From: Elusimicrobiota bacterium
GTDB taxonomy: Bacteria; CG03; SLGR01
Direction of reading: 5' to 3'
NCBI GenBank assembly: GCA_003553445.1
Contig: PWEK01000061.1
Location: 1-64,000 of the forward strand
Length of the DNA stretch: 64,000 bases
Shown one piece after another: positions 1 to 10,042 of the stretch. The position numbers were made by a program, and so were the translations under genes. The notes beneath the pieces are model-generated. The model did no database searches. It saw only the letters and a program-made list of their open reading frames with translations, and had not been told where the DNA came from. How positions within the stretch are numbered: the stretch's first letter is position 1; each line of letters begins with the position of its first letter.

Positions 1-32
1 AATGAACAGTAAATCCGTTAAATGAAAAAAGT

Positions 33-521
33 TCAGGACACATCTTTTGAAAAAGCCTCCCCGAAAATACTTATCAAAACAACAAAAGCGCCTGCAGTAA
101 TTAAAGTATCAGCCACATTAAAAACCGGCCATACTCTTAAATCAAAATAGTCTATTACTCCACCATAAAATATTCTGTCCCAGAGGTTGCTTACAGCTCC
201 CGCCAAAATTAAGCCGTAAGCATAATTCAGGTTTTTATTTCCCTTTTTTCTAGAATATATCATCATTGCTGCAATCAAACCCAAAACGATAAAATTTAAA
301 AAAATCAACAATGAATTGCTGCCGTACATAAGACTGAAAGCCATCCCTGTGTTTTTTAGATAGGTAATATTCAAAGCCCCTGCAATCTGCACAGTTTCCC
401 CAATGGAAAGATTTTCCATTACAAGATATTTCAATATACGATCAATTAAAAAAAACAGAGAAATAATTACAAATATTATTATTTTTTTATTCTGCTTACT
501 ATCTTTATGCATCTTCCGCAA
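33..521 (-). CDS. lspA: Lipoprotein signal peptidase (signal peptidase II)
   Basis: Four-TM protein with NxxDR (SNLWDR) and FNxAD (FNVADT) motifs; overlaps the ileS 3' end. Confidence 0.93.
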   Translation of the reverse strand: MRKMHKDSKQNKKIIIFVIISLFFLIDRILKYLVMENLSIGETVQIAGALNITYLKNTGMAFSLMYGSNSLLIFLNFIVLGLIAAMMIYSRKKGNKNLNYAYGLILAGAVSNLWDRIFYGGVIDYFDLRVWPVFNVADTLITAGAFVVLISIFGEAFSKDVS

Positions 522-3250
522 ATTTCCGGATGCCGGGAAGATTTCCCGATATCTTTACTCTTCATCCAGCATCTTACACACTTTTTTCCTTCCGACAGGC
601 TGACATTAACATCTATTTCTTCCCCGGAGAATTTTTTTCCTTCTTCCGGTTCAGCTTCTTTTATTTCAACCTCGCTAACGATAAAGTATTCTTTTAATTT
701 TGCTTTATACTCATTAAGAAAACTTAAAAGATTGCAGGAATTGGTGCTTATAGTTACCTTACTCTCAAGCGGGTCCTTTAGCAATCCTTTTTCCTTTGCT
801 TTTTCTATTTGCCTTAATACAGTTTCTCTCAGACGGGCGATTCTTTCATAATCCTTTGTAATCTCAGTGTTATCCCATTTCTCGGGCAACCGGGTTATTT
901 CTGAGAGAAACACGCTCTCCGGAAGATCTGCTTTGCGCTCTTTAATCATTTTCTGCCATCCCTCTTCTGCAGTATGCGACAGGACTGGGGCAGCCAGCTT
1001 CATCAGCTCCTCCCCTAAAATAACCAGCGCTGTCTGAGAGGAGCGCCTCACCCTGTCATTCTCAGGCAAAACATACAGCCTGTCTTTCAATATATTAAAA
1101 TAAAAAGAAGACAGCCATCCGTTACAGAAATCATGAAGTATCCTCACTCCCTTATAGAAGAGTAGATTTTCATAGCTTTGACTGATCTTTTCTGCCGTCT
1201 TCTTCAGTTTAGCTAAAATAAACTTATCCAGCCCCGAAAGATTCTCATATTCTATCATTTCGGAAGGGGGAAGATCCTTTGTGTTCCCGAGAACAAATCT
1301 CAGTGTGTTTCTTATTCTCCTGTAATATGTTACCATCTGCTGAAGTATTTCATCTGAAATTTTCACATCTTTAAAATAATTTTCACTGGCAGCCCATAGC
1401 CTTAATAGATCAGCTCCGTACTTTTGAATAATTTCCTGAGGGCTGATTACATTCCCTACGGATTTGGACATTTTTCTCCCCTCTTCATCTACAGTAAAGC
1501 CGTGAGTCAATACATTCCTATAGGGGGCTTTGCCATGCAGGGCTACAGACGGAATTATTGAAGTCTGAAACCAACCCCTGTGCTGATCCGAACCTTCCAT
1601 ATATATATCGGCCGGCCATCTCAAGCTCTCCCTTTCCCGGAGAACGGCAAAACTGCTTACTCCCGAATCGAACCACACGTCAAGTATATCTTCCTCTTTG
1701 TATAAGTTCTTTGAACCGCAGCTGCATGACTGAACGCCCAGTATTTCCTCAGGGCTTCTGTAAAACCATGCATCCGACCCCTCCTTCTCAACTGTGCGGG
1801 CAATGCTGTCAAAGCTTTCCTTTGTTGCCAGCATTTCACCGCAATCACCGCAGTAAAATACCGGAACGGGGACACCCCAAAGCCTCTGCCGGGAAAGACA
1901 CCAGTGGGGCCTGTTTTCTATCATTGAAGAAATTCTTTTTCGTGAAATATCAGGATACCATCTTACATTTTCAATTTCTTCTAAAACCTTTTTTCTGAGC
2001 CCATCCTTATCAACATTTAAAAACCACTGCTTTGTAGCCCTGAATATGACCGGCTTCTTACACCTCCAGCAGTGTGGATATGAATGATTAATTTTTTCCT
2101 CTGCATATAAAGCCCCCCTTTTGTTAAGAATTTCTGTGATAACCTTGTCGGCATCAAAAACGCTCATCCCAACTACTTCCTCAACCCCCGCATCTTTTGT
2201 AAACTGGCCATTTTTATCAACCGGTGAAATTATTTGTAGAGAATATTTTTTTCCAGCAGAGTAATCCTCTTCACCATGCCCTGGAGCTATATGAACCACT
2301 CCCGTTCCTTCATCAAGCGAAACAAAATCGGATGTAATTCCCCGAGACTTTCTTCCTCCAAAAGGAGCTTTATACAAACATCCCGCCAGCGTTTTACCGG
2401 TCACTTTCCTCTCTTCCCGCCATCCTTCATATTTACCCGAAAAATGGCTTGCCACTATCATGTACTCCTCCCCGTTGGTTAACACAGAGTATTTATAATC
2501 CGGGTGAAAACAGACAGCAGTATTAGAAATTAAGGTCCATGGAGTGGTGGTCCACACCAAAGCATACACCCTTTTCCCACCCTCCAGAAATGAAGGACGG
2601 CCTGAAAGCATCTCAAATTTAACATAAATAGAGGGTGATTCAATCTGATCATATTCCACCTCCGCCTCAGCCAGGGCGGTTTTACAGCTTCCGCACCAAT
2701 ATACCGGCTTGAGTTCCCTGTAAATGTATCCTGAAAGAAACAGGTCTCTAAACTTCTCAATAATCGTTTTTTCATAAAGAGAATCCAGCGTGAGATAGGG
2801 ATTCTCCCAATCTCCAAAAACCCCCAGTCTTTTGAACTCTTTTTTCTGAATCCCCACATACTTCAAGGCATAACGGGCCGCTTTTTTTCTGAATTTAAGT
2901 TTATCCTCAACCTCACGCCTGCCCAGGCTTTTCATAAGCTCATACTCTACAGGAAGCCCGTGACAGTCCCAACCGGGGACAAAAGGAGTATAATAACCCT
3001 CCATAGACTTTAATTTAACCACAATATCCTTAAGAACCCTGTTTATGGCATGCCCCAGGTGTATATTTCCGTTTGCATAAGGAGGGCCGTCATGAAGAAT
3101 AAATGGCTCTCCTTCTTTATTTTTCTCCAGCATTTTCCTGTATACTTCCCCTTCATCCCATATTTTTTGAATCTGCGGTTCCCTCTGGGAAAGATTGGCC
3201 TTCATTGAAAATTTTGTCCTAGGTAAATTTAAAGTTTTATTGTAATTCAT
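479..3250 (-). CDS. ileS: Isoleucyl-tRNA synthetase
   Basis: HxGH (HLGHA), KMSKS, and C-terminal Zn cysteines (KCVRCW...CGRC). Confidence 0.97.
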   Translation of the reverse strand: MNYNKTLNLPRTKFSMKANLSQREPQIQKIWDEGEVYRKMLEKNKEGEPFILHDGPPYANGNIHLGHAINRVLKDIVVKLKSMEGYYTPFVPGWDCHGLPVEYELMKSLGRREVEDKLKFRKKAARYALKYVGIQKKEFKRLGVFGDWENPYLTLDSLYEKTIIEKFRDLFLSGYIYRELKPVYWCGSCKTALAEAEVEYDQIESPSIYVKFEMLSGRPSFLEGGKRVYALVWTTTPWTLISNTAVCFHPDYKYSVLTNGEEYMIVASHFSGKYEGWREERKVTGKTLAGCLYKAPFGGRKSRGITSDFVSLDEGTGVVHIAPGHGEEDYSAGKKYSLQIISPVDKNGQFTKDAGVEEVVGMSVFDADKVITEILNKRGALYAEEKINHSYPHCWRCKKPVIFRATKQWFLNVDKDGLRKKVLEEIENVRWYPDISRKRISSMIENRPHWCLSRQRLWGVPVPVFYCGDCGEMLATKESFDSIARTVEKEGSDAWFYRSPEEILGVQSCSCGSKNLYKEEDILDVWFDSGVSSFAVLRERESLRWPADIYMEGSDQHRGWFQTSIIPSVALHGKAPYRNVLTHGFTVDEEGRKMSKSVGNVISPQEIIQKYGADLLRLWAASENYFKDVKISDEILQQMVTYYRRIRNTLRFVLGNTKDLPPSEMIEYENLSGLDKFILAKLKKTAEKISQSYENLLFYKGVRILHDFCNGWLSSFYFNILKDRLYVLPENDRVRRSSQTALVILGEELMKLAAPVLSHTAEEGWQKMIKERKADLPESVFLSEITRLPEKWDNTEITKDYERIARLRETVLRQIEKAKEKGLLKDPLESKVTISTNSCNLLSFLNEYKAKLKEYFIVSEVEIKEAEPEEGKKFSGEEIDVNVSLSEGKKCVRCWMKSKDIGKSSRHPEICGRCIKIVSRIKK

Positions 3251-4268
3251 CGGGTTTTTTTATCACTCCTTTCTCAGTAACATACCCATGTATTAGATCC
3301 GCAGGCGTTATATCAAAAGCCGGATTGACGGCTCTGGTACCCTCCGGAGCTGTAAGCATGCCGTTTATCTTCAGGACTTCACACTCACAGCGATACTCCA
3401 CATTGATTTCTTCACCTGTATCAATTTCAAAATCAAAAGATGAAACCGGCGCCGCTATGAAAAAAGGGATGCTGTTTCTATCAGCCAGCGCAGCTAACTG
3501 ATATGTTCCTATCTTATTTGCAACATCGCCGTTTAATGCGATTCTGTCAGCGCCCGTTATAACTGCATCAATCATCCCCCTGTACATTAAATAACCCGGA
3601 GCAGTGTCGCAAATTAATTCATGCTCAACGGACTTTTTATTTAATTCATAACAGGTTATTTTCGCCCCCTGCATCCTCGGTCTTGTCTCTCCTGCATAAA
3701 CTTTTCTTATTATACCCTCTTTATAAGCGTTTTTTATGACCCCCAGCGCAGTTCCCCATCCGCCGGTAGCCATCGCGCCGGCATTGCAGTGTGTAAGTAC
3801 ATTTAAATTTTTTCCAACTCTTCTCAAATACCTGCTCCCGTTTCTGCTTATTTTTTTATCTGAATTAAGCTGTTCTTTTTTTATTGAATTTGCTTCGTCT
3901 ACCAGGGCCGCATAAATATCTTCCCTTTCGTATTCTGTCGCAGAATGAAGCAATCTCTCTTCCATACGCTCAAGCGCCCACTGAAGATTAACGGCAGTCG
4001 GACGGGAGGAAAGAAGACCCTTCTTAACCTTCAGCATACCTTCCAGCATTTTTTTCTTTCCGCAGTTTTTATTTTCCAAGAACCCCAGACAGTATCCATA
4101 TGCTGCCGCAATTCCTATAGCAGGAGCCCCTCTAACCTTCATCTTTTCTATACTTTCAGCAACATCTTGCCATTCACGGAGAGAAATAAAAACCTCTCTG
4201 TCGGGAAGAGCTGACTGATCAATTATTTTCAACTCTGAATTTTTAAACTCTATTACTTTCAAAACCAA
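3237..4268 (-). CDS. mtnA: S-methyl-5-thioribose-1-phosphate isomerase
   Basis: MtnA/eIF2B-alpha-like motifs: KVRGAPAIGIAAAYG, THCNAGAMATGGWGTALGVI, GADRIALNGDVANKIGTYQLA. Confidence 0.93.
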   Translation of the reverse strand: MVLKVIEFKNSELKIIDQSALPDREVFISLREWQDVAESIEKMKVRGAPAIGIAAAYGYCLGFLENKNCGKKKMLEGMLKVKKGLLSSRPTAVNLQWALERMEERLLHSATEYEREDIYAALVDEANSIKKEQLNSDKKISRNGSRYLRRVGKNLNVLTHCNAGAMATGGWGTALGVIKNAYKEGIIRKVYAGETRPRMQGAKITCYELNKKSVEHELICDTAPGYLMYRGMIDAVITGADRIALNGDVANKIGTYQLAALADRNSIPFFIAAPVSSFDFEIDTGEEINVEYRCECEVLKINGMLTAPEGTRAVNPAFDITPADLIHGYVTEKGVIKKPDELQ

Positions 4269-4292
4269 AAGTATAAAAGTATAACCCCGACA

Positions 4293-5087
4293 TCAGAATT
4301 TATCGCGGGCCTTTTCCATCGCCTCTTTAAATATTTTCTCAAATCCGTTTTCCAGAAGGTGATTCAAAGCAGCCTCCGTCGTGCCTCCGGGAGAAGTAAC
4401 ATCCTCTCTTAATCCCGTGAAGTCACTATCCGACATTTTTTCCTTCATTAAAAGCCCAGAGCCCGCCACAGTCTGCGAAATCAGACTTTTCGCCTTTTCT
4501 TTTTCTATTCCGTTTTCCAGGGCAAATTTTTCCATTATTTCCGCCATAAGAAAAAAATATGCCGGACCCGAACCGGATACAGCCGTAAGAGCATTCATTA
4601 AACCCTCTTCTATAAAGAGAGTTTCCCCTGTATGACGAAATATTTTTTCAATCAGTGTTTTTTCTTTTTTTCCCGCCGATGGGAATGCTATTCCTGTTAC
4701 GCCCTGACCTATTAAAGCGGGGGTGTTCGGCATTAATCTCGCTATATGAGACTTCTTAAGATATTTTCTTATATATCCAATTTTTATGCCTGCCGCTATG
4801 CTTGCAACGATACTTTCGGAAACATCCTGCCTTATGCTTAATTCTTCCAGCACCCCGGCCATGTCCTGCGGTTTTACCGCAATAACATAAACATCAGTTT
4901 CATCAAGCTCTTTAACACTTTTAAATACCTTGTGCCCCTTATCTCTCAGGGCTGTCGCCCTTTTGGCATCTTTTTCCACTCCACTGGTAATAAATTCCGG
5001 TGAAGAGGATATTGCGCTAAGTAGAGCCAGCCCCATCTTCCCGCATCCGATTACAGCAACTTTTTCTTTTTTTTCCTTTTTATTCAC
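4293..5087 (-). CDS. proC: Pyrroline-5-carboxylate reductase
   Basis: GxGxMG Rossmann start, RLMPNTPALIGQGVT, AVSGSGPAYFF, TSPGGTTEAAL. Confidence 0.95.
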   Translation of the reverse strand: MNKKEKKEKVAVIGCGKMGLALLSAISSSPEFITSGVEKDAKRATALRDKGHKVFKSVKELDETDVYVIAVKPQDMAGVLEELSIRQDVSESIVASIAAGIKIGYIRKYLKKSHIARLMPNTPALIGQGVTGIAFPSAGKKEKTLIEKIFRHTGETLFIEEGLMNALTAVSGSGPAYFFLMAEIMEKFALENGIEKEKAKSLISQTVAGSGLLMKEKMSDSDFTGLREDVTSPGGTTEAALNHLLENGFEKIFKEAMEKARDKF

Positions 5088-5215
5088 TTTTTTTAAAACA
5101 AAAACCTTTATTATCCATAAATCTTATAGAAACCAAAACATCTTCAAGGGCCAGTTTTTTTCTGTTTCTAACCCCGAATCAATATAACAGTAAAGGAATT
5201 TTTAATTTTATCAAG

Positions 5216-5749
5216 TTAATGTTGAATTGCAAATGCTGCCATTCTTTTTTCATCTCCGCTGCGGTAAGAAAAATAACAATCGTTTTCCAGTGTACAAAAC
5301 CCCTTTTCTTTAAAAAGCTTCAACCTTGAAGAACTTAACCCAACCTTCTCAATCTTATGCCCGAGAGCCTTAATCAGGTCAACTCTACTGCCTCCAGCAG
5401 CGGCATCTGGAAATTTATTAAGGACTTCCGGCCCCACTTCGAAACAACTGCCGCAGATATGGGGCCCTGCAAATAATTCAATGTCGCGGCATCCGTATTT
5501 CTTAAGAATTTTTATGTATTTCTCAGTTATGCCGGCCGCAATCGACCGCCATCCCGCATGAAATGCCCCCAGAAGTTTACCTGAAGAAAAAGCAAAAACC
5601 GGAACACAGTCAGCAACTTTGACAACCGCGGCAAAAGGCGCGCTTATTCCATTTATTATAACACCGTCACACCCCGGTATAACCCCGCCTGACAGATCCC
5701 CTGTTCTTTTCAACTCGGCTATTTCAGCTCCATGAACCTGCTGCATCAT
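5216..5749 (-). CDS. pgeF: Peptidoglycan editing factor PgeF / polyphenol oxidase (laccase-domain, YfiH) family; the N-terminus probably extends upstream to ~5884
   Basis: QQVHGAEI, ADCVPVF, FHAGWRS, GPHICGSCFEVGPEV motifs. The frame stays open upstream to a TGA at 5885-5887 with no ATG/GTG/TTG (see findings). Confidence 0.85.
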   Translation of the reverse strand: MMQQVHGAEIAELKRTGDLSGGVIPGCDGVIINGISAPFAAVVKVADCVPVFAFSSGKLLGAFHAGWRSIAAGITEKYIKILKKYGCRDIELFAGPHICGSCFEVGPEVLNKFPDAAAGGSRVDLIKALGHKIEKVGLSSSRLKLFKEKGFCTLENDCYFSYRSGDEKRMAAFAIQH

Positions 5750-5877
5750 TATAACCTTCCCAGGTGGGATCCCCGTTTTTTCCGCAATTGTTTTTCTGCT
5801 TAAAACAGCATCCGCGGCATCAATTTCCCGGCAGGATACCGCCGCGCTTATTCCGTCATAAGGAATTTTAAAATATT

Positions 5878-6975
5878 CTATAACTCAGCCCCGCTGTCAG
5901 ATTTTATTCCCCTTATATTGAGCATTAGATCTTCCGCATTCGTAGCGAATTTCTTCGCATCTTCAAGCGTAATCTTCCCGCTTTTATATAAATTCTCAAG
6001 GGATTTGTTGAAAGTCTGCATTCCGTAATAATCGCCCTTCTTCATTCTTTCCGTTATTTCGTTTACATTTTTTTCTTCTATCAAGCTTCTTATTGTTCCC
6101 GTGGCTATTAAAACTTCTATAGCCGGAATCATCCCCACTTTGTCTTTTCTCGGCAGAAGCCGTTGAGAAATAATGGCGGTTAATGTATCGGCCAGCATCA
6201 GGCGGATATGGTTCTGCTTGTGCGCGGGAAATACGTCAACGACCCTTGATATTGTTTGTGAGGCATTCGTTGTATGAGTTGTTGAAATTACAAGATTACC
6301 GATCTGGGCAGCTGTCAAAGCCGCCTGCATTGTTTCAATATCCCTCATTTCCCCAATCAGAATAACATCGGGGTCCTGCCGTACAACATGCTTCAATGCC
6401 GCAGAATATGAGTAAGTGTCTACCCCCAGCTCCCTTTGCGAAATCATGCTTTTTACATCCCTGTGAAGATATTCGATCGGGTCTTCTACCGTAATTACAT
6501 GCTTGGAATAGTTATTGTTTATATAGTCAATCATGGCCGCGAGAGTTGTAGATTTTCCGCTTCCCGTTGTTCCCGTTACAAGAACCAGCCCTCTGCTGGA
6601 GGATGCTATTTTTTTAAAAGTAGCCGGTAGATTCAGTTCTGAAAAACCCTTAACCTTATCGAGAACAAGCCTCATAACAATTTTCATTGAACCAAGCTGC
6701 TGAAATACATTTACCCGGAACCTGGCAAGACCCTCCACGCTGAATGAAAGATCCACCTCCTTTTTTCTCTCAAATATTTTTCTGTGTTTTTCATTGAAAA
6801 TATCTTCGGATATTTTTTCAATCTCATCCTGACTTATTTTTGAGAAATGCTCAACTGTCTTTAACTTTCCATTTACCCTGTATACAGGCTCGCTGCCGGA
6901 ACGCAGATGCAGGTCCGAAGCCTCAAGTTCAACCATTGTTTCCAAGTATTTTTTGAGTTTCTTGTTAATTCCCAC
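5878..6975 (-). CDS. pilT: Twitching motility ATPase PilT
   Basis: Walker A GTTGSGKSTTLAAMI, Asp box, HVVRQDPDVILIGEMRD, TTHTTNASQTISRVVDVFP. Confidence 0.94.
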   Translation of the reverse strand: MGINKKLKKYLETMVELEASDLHLRSGSEPVYRVNGKLKTVEHFSKISQDEIEKISEDIFNEKHRKIFERKKEVDLSFSVEGLARFRVNVFQQLGSMKIVMRLVLDKVKGFSELNLPATFKKIASSSRGLVLVTGTTGSGKSTTLAAMIDYINNNYSKHVITVEDPIEYLHRDVKSMISQRELGVDTYSYSAALKHVVRQDPDVILIGEMRDIETMQAALTAAQIGNLVISTTHTTNASQTISRVVDVFPAHKQNHIRLMLADTLTAIISQRLLPRKDKVGMIPAIEVLIATGTIRSLIEEKNVNEITERMKKGDYYGMQTFNKSLENLYKSGKITLEDAKKFATNAEDLMLNIRGIKSDSGAEL

Positions 6976-8048
6976 TAATCCTTCTCCTTTCTTCTGAGGT
7001 ATGCGGGTATCTTGAACTTCTCCGATTCAGCCTTCCTGGGAAGCGGTCTCCTTATATGTTTTTTTTCCGGCTTTTCGGTCTGCTCTTCCTTCTTTGTGCA
7101 TCCCGTGGCTATAACTGTTATCCTCATTTCGTCATCAAGCTCTGCGTCTATCGTATTTCCGAAAAAAACATCCGCATCAGGCGACACCGATTTGTATATA
7201 AGCTCCATTGCCGAATTTATCTCATACATAGTCATCTTCTTATTCCCGGTTACGTTTACCAATAGCCCTACAGCGCCCTCTACGGAAACATCCTCAAGAA
7301 GAGGGGATGTAATCGCCTCTTTTGCCGCTTCTGCAGCCCGGTTTTCGCCGCTTCCTGTGCCAAGCCCCATAATTGCCTCACCCGCATTGTGCATAACGCT
7401 TCTCACATCGGCAAAATCTACATTTATCAAACCCTTGGATGTTATTATATCCGAGATTGACTGAACTGCCTGGCGCAGCACATCATCTGCCACCTTAAAC
7501 GCCTCAAGAGCCGGGGTGTCTTCCTTAATCACGGAAAAAAGCCTCTGGTTCGGTATTACCAGCAGTGTATCCACGTTTTTCCTGAGCTTCTCTATCCCCT
7601 CCAGGGCTCTCTGGCACCTCTGTTTCCCTTCAAACATAAATGGCTTGGTCACAACCCCGACTGTGAGCGCGCCGCCCTCCTTCGCCGTCTTAGCAATTAC
7701 CGGCGAGCCCCCGGTCCCGGTGCCACCCCCGAAACCAGCCGTTACAAAAACCATATCAGCGCCTTTCAATGTGTCCTTTATGGTTTCCGAATCCTCCTGA
7801 GCGGCCTTTTCACCAACCTCCGGATTTCCACCCGCTCCCAGACCACGCGTATAGTTCTCCCCTAACTGTATTCTCTTGCCCGCCAGGGAATCCTGAAGCG
7901 CCTGGGCATCAGTATTTGCAGCAATGAAATCAACCCCTTTTATCCCGGCTTCAATCATACGGTTGACAGCGTTCCCCCCACCGCCCCCAATGCCTATTAC
8001 GGTTATATTTGCATTGCCTCTAGTTTCTTCTTCTATTGAAATTACCAT
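6975..8048 (-). CDS. ftsZ: Cell division protein FtsZ
   Basis: Tubulin signature [19 protein letters not shown], conserved C-terminal peptide [10 protein letters not shown]. Confidence 0.97.
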   Translation of the reverse strand: MVISIEEETRGNANITVIGIGGGGGNAVNRMIEAGIKGVDFIAANTDAQALQDSLAGKRIQLGENYTRGLGAGGNPEVGEKAAQEDSETIKDTLKGADMVFVTAGFGGGTGTGGSPVIAKTAKEGGALTVGVVTKPFMFEGKQRCQRALEGIEKLRKNVDTLLVIPNQRLFSVIKEDTPALEAFKVADDVLRQAVQSISDIITSKGLINVDFADVRSVMHNAGEAIMGLGTGSGENRAAEAAKEAITSPLLEDVSVEGAVGLLVNVTGNKKMTMYEINSAMELIYKSVSPDADVFFGNTIDAELDDEMRITVIATGCTKKEEQTEKPEKKHIRRPLPRKAESEKFKIPAYLRRKEKD

Positions 8049-8078
8049 TTACACATCCTTTCCCCGGACAAACAAGAG

Positions 8079-9296
8079 TTAAAACAATTCTTCTATCAAG
8101 ATCTTCAGCTTATCAAAAAAACCCCGGCCGCCTGCAATTTCAATTACGTCCTGCTCTTCAGCAGCAAATTTAATCAGGCCTATTGCCGTAGAATACTCTG
8201 CCTTTGTTTCAGACTCATTTTTTCCTTTGACACCTCTGCATTTCCCTACCCTTACATCTAAATCATCCATCCTTTTTGAAAGCGCCCGTTCCATACCGTT
8301 TAACTGAGCGCCGCCTCCGGATAGAACAATTCCGCCCGGTATCATCTGCCTGAAACCGCTTTGTATTATCGCGTCCTCTATGAAATCAATCATTTCATCC
8401 ACCCGGGACTCAATTATTCTGTTTATCTTTTCAATTGGGGCAGTATACTTTGTATGTCCGTCAATCCCCTGATAACTGACTTCGTCATCAAGCCTGTTTT
8501 CCTTTACCGCGCTTCCATAGGTTTCTTTTATCCTTTTGGCTTCCGCAAAAGAGGTCCTTAATAGGTGAGCCAGATCCCTGGTTATATAGGCAGAACCAAA
8601 ATCAATATGCCCTATATAACATAATGAACCCTCTACATACACCGCCAGATTTACTGTCTGAGCCCCCACATCCACAAGAACACACCCCAGTTCCTTTTCC
8701 TCTTTGGTAATAACTGCCGAAGCCGGAGCAAGAACAGATGCAGTTATACTCTGTATTCCCACACCAGTTCTGGTTATACTTTTATTTAAGTTGTTTACCG
8801 GTGCTGAATCACCTGTAATAAGAAGGACTTCAACCTCAAGGTGATTGCCTTCCATCCCCACGGGGTTATCTACCCCTTTCTGCGTATCCACCTTAAAATC
8901 AAGAGGAATCGCATGAATTATCTGTTTGTCGGAAGCAAGAGGAACCGCCCGGGCCGAACTGATCACCCTTTCAACATCTTCCTGGGTTATTTCCCTGTCC
9001 GAACGCGGCACCTTAGTGGCACCCTGCTGCAGGTTCCCCTCTATGTGGTGTCCGTTGACATTTACTATAACATCCTTAACCTTCACCTGGGCCTCTTTCT
9101 CAGCCTCTTCGATTGCCCGGCTTACAGCACAGGAAGTATTGTCTATATTAACAACCACACCGTTTTTCAGGCCTTCGCACCCGGCTTCGCCTATACCCAG
9201 TATCTTTACAATTTTCTCTTCCTGGCTAAACTCCGCTATTACCGCATATACCTTGCTGGAGCCCACATCGAGTCCGCATAATATTTTTTCTTTCAC
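8079..9296 (-). CDS. ftsA: Cell division protein FtsA
   Basis: Actin-fold motifs (GLDVGSSKV, LVDVGAQT, VLSGGGAQLNG) and C-terminal amphipathic helix. Confidence 0.95.
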   Translation of the reverse strand: MKEKILCGLDVGSSKVYAVIAEFSQEEKIVKILGIGEAGCEGLKNGVVVNIDNTSCAVSRAIEEAEKEAQVKVKDVIVNVNGHHIEGNLQQGATKVPRSDREITQEDVERVISSARAVPLASDKQIIHAIPLDFKVDTQKGVDNPVGMEGNHLEVEVLLITGDSAPVNNLNKSITRTGVGIQSITASVLAPASAVITKEEKELGCVLVDVGAQTVNLAVYVEGSLCYIGHIDFGSAYITRDLAHLLRTSFAEAKRIKETYGSAVKENRLDDEVSYQGIDGHTKYTAPIEKINRIIESRVDEMIDFIEDAIIQSGFRQMIPGGIVLSGGGAQLNGMERALSKRMDDLDVRVGKCRGVKGKNESETKAEYSTAIGLIKFAAEEQDVIEIAGGRGFFDKLKILIEELF

Positions 9297-10042
9297 TTTA
9301 CCACCACCGCTCCGTTTATTTCTTCACCTCCGACTTTAACCAGCCGCAAATCAACATATTCAAGTTCACCCTCTTTACTTATATGTTTTTCACTTACCTT
9401 TTCTGTCAAAAAAATACTTCTTTTTATATTAACTTCATCTAAATCTTCAACAACAGGCCACTTGCAATAAAAACCCTCTTTTAAGTATATAATTATCTCA
9501 TTCCTGTAGTTTATGTCAACAGCACTTATTCTATCATAAAAAGAGCTCTCAATTCTATTGATTTTTTCAGTTAAATCCACAAGCTTCTTAAGAGCGTCTC
9601 CATCCTCTGATTTAAAAAGCAAAAAACCATCTGCCTCCCCCGGAAAATAATCGCCTTTTTCTGTAACCACATGGCTCTCTCCGTCAATGATTGTATACCC
9701 CACAGGCTTTTTTTCTTCTATATCTATCTTTAGAGAATCAGGAAAATCCCTCCTGACTTTAGCTTTACTTACAAACTCAAACTTCTGCAGTTTTCTTTCA
9801 TAATACGATGTGTCTATGGCCAAAATGTTGCGTCCGTCCTTAAAATCGAGCGCTTCAGTCAACCTGTCTTCAGACATAAACACATTTCCCTTAATGATTA
9901 TTTTATCCGAATCAAGATTAAGGTAATCCCAGTTTATCAAAAATCTCCAGCAGAATCTTCCGCCAACTGCTGTTACCATTAAAATAAAGATCCACTTAAA
10001 AAAAACAGACGCCCTTTTTTTTCTAAGTCTTTTCCGACGCAC
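9293..10042 (-). CDS. ftsQ: Cell division protein FtsQ/DivIB (POTRA domain)
   Basis: N-terminal TM, POTRA-like IIIKGNVFMSEDRL, and position between ddl and ftsA. Confidence 0.82.
   Translation of the reverse strand: MRRKRLRKKRASVFFKWIFILMVTAVGGRFCWRFLINWDYLNLDSDKIIIKGNVFMSEDRLTEALDFKDGRNILAIDTSYYERKLQKFEFVSKAKVRRDFPDSLKIDIEEKKPVGYTIIDGESHVVTEKGDYFPGEADGFLLFKSEDGDALKKLVDLTEKINRIESSFYDRISAVDINYRNEIIIYLKEGFYCKWPVVEDLDEVNIKRSIFLTEKVSEKHISKEGELEYVDLRLVKVGGEEINGAVVVK

Noticed and set aside
1558-1998. 146-aa plus-strand ORF
   Set aside because: Antisense to the strongly supported ileS; no domain or RBS support.
7012-7464. 150-aa plus-strand ORF
   Set aside because: Antisense to ftsZ; low-complexity Ser/Phe-rich translation typical of antisense frames.
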